In this document: positions 61,501-64,000 of the stretch, in pieces | How positions within the stretch are numbered: position 1 is the first letter of the stretch | Layout: each line of letters begins with the position of its first letter | DNA from: Euwallacea fornicatus | Lineage: Eukaryota; Arthropoda; Insecta; Coleoptera; Curculionidae | Assembly: GCF_040115645.1 (NCBI RefSeq) | Contig: NC_089550.1 | Coordinates: 372,001-436,000, forward strand | Length of the DNA: 64,000 bases | Direction: 5' to 3' | Notes under the pieces: model-generated | Told to the model about the DNA's origin: nothing | Databases searched by the model: none | The model's input: only the letters and a program-made list of their open reading frames with translations | Made by a program: the position numbers and the translations under genes

Positions 61501-63446
61501 GTAATTTTTACACAGCTTACTTGTGGATGAGTTTAAAAATAACTTACGTGCACATGTTTTGTTAAGGTTAAGGAAACGAACCGTATGTTGTAAGTGGAAA
61601 CATTTCGGCACCTTGCGTTGCAAAAAATATAGATTTATATGCCCCAAATACTAGTATTAGATAACCCTAGGATTGATAAAATGAAAATCGCAATTCTGTT
61701 CACATGGTTTCAAGCATATTCATTATATTATTTAACATTTTGTCGATAATGTAATGCCCTATAATTCCCATAAAACGCTTTAGTCGGTATATCGCTCCAG
61801 TTAATAAAACAGTGGCTACAAAACAACTTGTTTTTCTCTTTGATGGTATCTACGGTTTATGGTATTTGATAGGCAATAAATAACTACATGTAAAATCTAA
61901 TATTGGTTCACAGGAAACGCTGTTTCCGTTTGTAACCAAGAACGCAGAAGAGGTACTGAAAGTCAAATGGGAGGAAGAAGATGTCAAGTCTGCAGTAAAG
62001 AAACTTAAAGAAGGAGAAGAAGAAATAGATCTCGAAACCACTGCCAAGCTTGTAAAAGAGCTCACCGAAAATGAAAGTGATAACCCTGGTTTAAAAGCAT
62101 TGCAGGGAATCATATCTGAAAAGGGTTATGAGAGCGGAGACTTAAAAGCTCAGTAAGTATGGAACAAAAAATTCATTTCCCTGAATTTTACGCCCCACAA
62201 AAAATCTTGTTTTTTCAATAAGAAAAGAAACAATATTGCATTAATCGTTTTTAACGTCTCGGTTATTTTAAGAATCCTTTCGCTTCTGCTTCTAATATTT
62301 AATCGTATTCAACATAAATTATTATGTTACTTTATTATTCACTTTCTTCTATTCAGTGTGTTTAGCGACGTTCCCGCTTCTTTTGAATCGTGGGCGAAAT
62401 CCCGTAAAGTTGCCATTTATTCCTCTGGAAGCGCCGATTCCCAAAAGCATGTTTTTGCTAAGTCTACAGAAGGCGACTTATCCCGCCATATTTCAAATTA
62501 TTTCGACCAAGCAGTAGGGCCCAAAACAGAAAGCGGGAGCTACAAGAAGATCGTTGAAGAATTGGGTGTAAAACCAGAAGAGGTTTTGTTCATTAGCGAT
62601 TTACTTGAAGGTGAGTTTAGATTTAAAAAAATTACTAGATGGCGGCAGTAAAAAAACTATGAATACTCTATGGTTTTATAAAGTTCATTTCAGAAATATT
62701 TCTGGTAATTTCGAAAAGCAATATATTGAACTCTGACCAATTTGAATGAAACTATTAGAAGCATGTATTGGATAAAATCATCGGCTATTGCTGGGGAGTT
62801 TGTTGGTAAATAGCAAGTAGCTCAAGCAAACATTGCCCCACGTTTGCGCGTCACTGCCGACTGCAACATTTTTTAAATTTTTATCATTATTTCTTATTTG
62901 TGAAGTAGTTATCCTATGCCAGGTCTCAACGTTAGAAGGTTTTAAAAAAAATGAGTAGAAGGGCTGGGAGGAATGGGAGGACTATATTCGCGGACCGCAG
63001 GGTTTTAATATTGAAAAAGAGATAATTAATGTATTGCTTAGTAAATCATTTATTTCTATTTAAATGGTGTCATTTAGGAACTAGTGTTAGTTCCTAAAAA
63101 TCAGGTATTTTCTGTAACGAAAATAGCCAGATTTTTTGGGATTACTTAATCATTTAATCAAAATCATATCAATAAAAATATAATCATAATGTGTAATGTA
63201 AAATTACACTTGGTGTATTTTTTTCTTTCAGAAGTAAAAGCGGCTAAGACAGCAGGACTTTCCGTAGCTGTGATCATCAGAGAAGGCAATGCCACGCTGC
63301 CGGAAGATTCTAAGGATTACCCAGTCATTTCCAGCTTTAAGGAAATCACATTCGAAAACTCTTCGAAAAGAAAGAACGTCGATGAGCCGGCGGTAACGGA
63401 GGTTTGTGTTAACGCTAAATCCAGTAGAAAGAGAATTCGCTCGTAA
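58549..63446 (+). CDS. Enolase-phosphatase E1-like protein (HAD superfamily), divergent
   Basis: Four exons join in phase: 58549-58653, 61914-62152, 62357-62610 and 63232-63446, giving 270 residues. HAD motif I is VVLVDVLGTTTSINFAK with the nucleophile Asp23; motif II is YSSGS (136-140); motif III Lys171 in KTESGSYKKI; motif IV FISDLLEE with Asp196. TLFPF after motif I and HVFSDVPASFESW (115-127) are specific to enolase-phosphatase E1, which acts in methionine salvage as an enolase and then a phosphatase on the diketo-methylthiopentyl phosphate intermediate. Two things are odd. The second acidic residue of motif I, Glu in E1 proteins (D-x-E), is Leu25. The cap segment between residues 55 and 114 is short, highly charged and lacks the usual WQMS-DRK-like stretch. 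The C-terminus is an extended basic tail (SSRKRIRS). It is either a derived paralogue or a pseudoenzyme. The fold assignment is secure; activity is not. Confidence 0.88.
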
Positions 63447-64000
63447 ATAAATATCTTGTGCATTTTGTAGGCTTGAGTCTTGGGTAGCCTCTTGTAGTCT
63501 TCAATAGCTGTTATATAGATCTGCCTTTTTTAATGTTAAGGCACTTGATCTTTTATTTTCGACTTTTTGCTTTCTTTTTAGACTTTTTTTTGTAGTTGAT
63601 GGTATCAGCTCAAATGTTGGCGTTTACTTTTTTATATCATTTGGCGTCGATGACAATAAGTTTATAGTAACAATTGGTGATTTAGAAAACAAAATAAGGT
63701 GATTTAAATAGTGTGGTTAATAATATAAAATCAGAAGGTTTTATATTATAAAGGTGATTTAGTAGAGTGTGTGTAGCATGTTAATGCGTTCTATAGATTT
63801 TGTGGTGTGCTTTAATACGAAATATTTTCGAACTGTTAAACTCAGTTGACAAAATAATAAAATTATTTAAGGTCACCTGCAGCATTTTTTCTTCAAGTGT
63901 TTCCTCTACCTTCTCCTTGTAGTATTTAGTGCATGCTCTATTTAAGTTATCGTTTAAGCAGGTATTTAAATCTGAATGGTATCGGGGTAAAGAGTAGATT
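63447..64000 (+). other. 3' UTR and flank of the E1-like gene
   Basis: AATAAA occurs directly at the stop codon (63446-63451) and again at 63856-63861. The second is the more likely poly(A) signal. The stretch is T-rich with no other gene. Confidence 0.5.
63856..63861 (+). promoter_or_regulatory. Likely poly(A) signal of the E1-like gene
   Basis: AATAAA 410 bases after the stop codon, followed by AT-rich then TTTTTTCTT-type sequence. Only sequence position supports it. Confidence 0.4.

Noticed and set aside
1..64000. tRNA, rRNA or CRISPR features
   Set aside because: I saw no cloverleaf-forming tRNA gene, no rRNA-like sequence and no spaced repeat array; the only B-box match lies in the SINE.

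Overview
This is a eukaryotic, almost certainly insect, window. It is AT-rich, has long introns with GT..AG junctions, and is crowded with decayed DNA transposons that sit on TA dinucleotides. A beetle-like genome is my inference; nothing in the sequence fixes the order. Most long open frames are random or lie in repeats. The real protein-coding content is a few short exons, reconstructed here from splice sites, phase and conserved motifs.

Layout. 1-20 kb: gene-poor DNA with a near-perfect palindromic MITE (5.56 kb), a long foldback element (7.4-8.6 kb), a deleted transposon with a transposase remnant (11.6 kb), a SINE with a clear target duplication (16.1 kb), and a composite element (17.7-20.3 kb) whose 3' end was copied three times together with purine-rich minisatellites. 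20.4 kb: the last coding exon of a GNAT-type acetyltransferase (+). 25.1-27.7 kb: a dead Tc1-like transposon with a foldback element nested in it. 30.0-40.9 kb: the first two coding exons of a type I diacylglycerol kinase (-), separated by a 10.7 kb intron. 42.0-48.6 kb: a complete three-exon gene for a secreted single-domain von Willebrand factor C (SVWC) peptide (+), with repeats and a transposon relic in its first intron. 50 kb: another foldback MITE. 53.7-55.2 kb: a complete five-coding-exon GTSF1/Asterix-type CHHC zinc-finger gene (-). 58.5-63.4 kb: a complete four-exon enolase-phosphatase E1-like gene (+).

The genes do not form one pathway. The DGK acts in lipid second-messenger signalling, the SVWC peptide is of a family tied to insect humoral responses, GTSF1 belongs to the piRNA silencing machinery, and E1 belongs to methionine salvage. 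GTSF1 and E1 are head-to-head neighbours. The most unusual points are the E1-like protein, which lacks the usual active-site acidic residue and has a shortened cap; a six-cysteine SVWC peptide; two hammerhead-ribozyme-like cores of the kind carried by Penelope-like retroelements; and the several unrelated foldback elements that share CAGNGTG-like ends.
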